Source: Syntrophobacter sp. SbD2
GTDB taxonomy: Bacteria; Desulfobacterota; Binatia; UBA9968
Reading direction: 5' to 3'
Length of the DNA: 33,914 bases
Assembly: GCA_945889495.1 (NCBI GenBank)
Contig: CAMDBU010000056.1
Coordinates: 1 to 33,914, forward strand
The notes below the pieces were generated by a model. The model was not told the DNA's origin and did no database searches. It saw only the letters and a program-made list of their open reading frames with translations. The position numbers and the translations under genes are program-made. This document shows positions 33,366-33,914 of this stretch, piece after piece; the first letter of the stretch is position 1, and every line of letters begins with the position of its first letter.

Positions 33366-33785
33366 ATGACGATCCCCTACGAGATGCCTCGGCAATGGAT
33401 TCTGTTCGACTTGGCGGCCCTCCAAGTCGAACTGCTGGGAGCGAAGGCGGCGATGTTGGCGCTGACCCAGATCCCCTATCAGCGTAGTTGGGCTGAGCAA
33501 CTTCAGCAAATCCAGCTCAAGCGGGAGGTCGCTGGGACATCACGGATCGAAGGCGCGGAGTTCACCGAAAGAGAACTGGACGCGGCGATGCGGGAGACGC
33601 CGCAACAACTTGAGACTCGATCGCAGCGCCAAGCGGCGTGCGCGTTGGCGACATATCGATGGATCGCCAAGCTTGAAACGGACCGGCCGGTCGACGAGGC
33701 TTTGATTTGCGAGATCCATCGCCGCATTGTCTCCGGTTGCGACGACGATCATTGCCCTCCGGGGCGGCCTAGCAGCCCGTGGTAG
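33366..33785 (+). pseudogene. Fic-family protein, truncated before the catalytic loop
   Basis: The N-terminal part of a Fic-domain protein, enzymes that usually transfer AMP to target proteins. MTIPYEMPRQWILFDL and the helical Fic_N region are intact. The self-inhibition motif (S/T)xxxE(G/N) is present in GTSRIEGAEFT, about residues 60-70. The frame continues to IHRRIVSGCDDDHCPPGR, the standard segment ahead of the Fic core, and then ends five codons later in PSSPW. The catalytic HPFxxGNGR motif is therefore missing. The break falls at a CTAG (33769-33772) behind which the sequence looks like an insertion-sequence end. The remnant may still be translated but cannot be an AMP transferase. Confidence 0.8.
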
Positions 33786-33914
33786 AAGTCCGATTTTCAC
33801 AAAACGCTAGGCATCAGTGCGAGGCGGTGACGAGAGATCATAAATATTCTCCGATCGAGTCCTCGGCGCCGATGAGCAGCGACTTGGTCACGTAGTCGCA
33901 CCCACAGAGCAAAA
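33771..33914 (-). mobile_element. probable end of an insertion sequence, cut by the window
   Basis: Sequence starting AGCAGCCCGTGG directly behind the break in the Fic gene. It resembles the terminal repeats of insertion sequences whose ends read like CAGGCTGTTGAAAAA. On the minus strand a frame runs into the window and stops at 33838, as a transposase 3' end would. The family cannot be named from this little. Confidence 0.35.
33838..33914 (-). CDS. 3' end of a minus-strand gene, possibly transposase
   Basis: An open frame entering from the right edge encodes LLCGCDYVTKSLLIGAED, then four more residues and a stop at 33838-33840. Only about 25 codons are visible, so identity is a guess from position beside the apparent insertion-sequence end. 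Confidence 0.25.
   Translation of the reverse strand, partial: LLCGCDYVTKSLLIGAEDSIGEYL

Noticed and set aside
33841-33914. Repeated tRNA-Leu 3' end as an attachment site in the right part of the window
   Set aside because: GATCGAGTCCTCGG near 33855 only loosely recalls the T-arm and does not match the tRNA end.
29350-33914. CRISPR array in the accessory block
   Set aside because: The repeats found are short tandem words without unique spacers of constant size.

Overview
The window looks like a chromosomal segment of a GC-rich Gram-negative bacterium, with gene order close to that of Deltaproteobacteria-type lineages (Desulfobacterota, Binatota or Tectomicrobia are all possible). The envelope genes lpxC and lptE imply an LPS outer membrane. 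The long array yceD-rpmF-plsX-fabD-fabG-acpP-rpiB-glyA-nrdR-ribD-ribE-ribBA-ribH-nusB-leuS-lptE is familiar from that part of the tree. The lineage is inferred from gene order and protein sequence; no 16S gene is present.

Layout. (1) 1-4534: the 3' part of an NtrY-type sensor kinase; a single ORF fusing an NtrX-type receiver domain to the lipid A enzyme LpxC; a DUF2203 protein; and queG. (2) 4771-8250: a two-gene cassette, a calcineurin-like metallophosphoesterase followed by a CHAT (caspase-like) protease with a helical C-terminal tail. It sits between housekeeping genes and is the best candidate here for an undescribed conflict or signalling system. (3) 8330-11279: a YbgC-type thioesterase, a Pro/Ala-rich lipoprotein, and a minus-strand pair of a YhcC-type radical SAM protein and an HtrA-like protein whose catalytic triad is missing. 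(4) 11494-25010: the fatty acid, glycine, riboflavin, nusB, leuS and lptE run. It lacks fabH and fabF at their usual places, and its RibBA has a normal GTP cyclohydrolase II half but an eroded DHBP synthase half. (5) 25018-29271: rpsT on the minus strand, a gene-free stretch with two adjacent DnaA-box matches and a 34-bp perfect palindrome, a small lipoprotein, tatC, a membrane pyrophosphatase and tRNA-Leu(UAA). (6) 29350-33914: an accessory block directly behind the tRNA. It holds hsdM and hsdS of a type I restriction-modification system, an unrecognised 278-aa gene bracketed by two copies of the hsdS 3' end, a truncated Fic-family gene, and what looks like the end of an insertion sequence at the window edge. 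No hsdR is visible.

How parts may work together. The kinase and receiver-LpxC fusion suggest that lipid A synthesis could be controlled by phosphorylation of the enzyme itself. The riboflavin genes form a compact set for making riboflavin, but the DHBP step may depend on a second enzyme elsewhere. The block after tRNA-Leu resembles a defence island that has been reshuffled by recombination and transposition. Short word-like repeats occur in two intergenic gaps and, in frame, inside hsdM.
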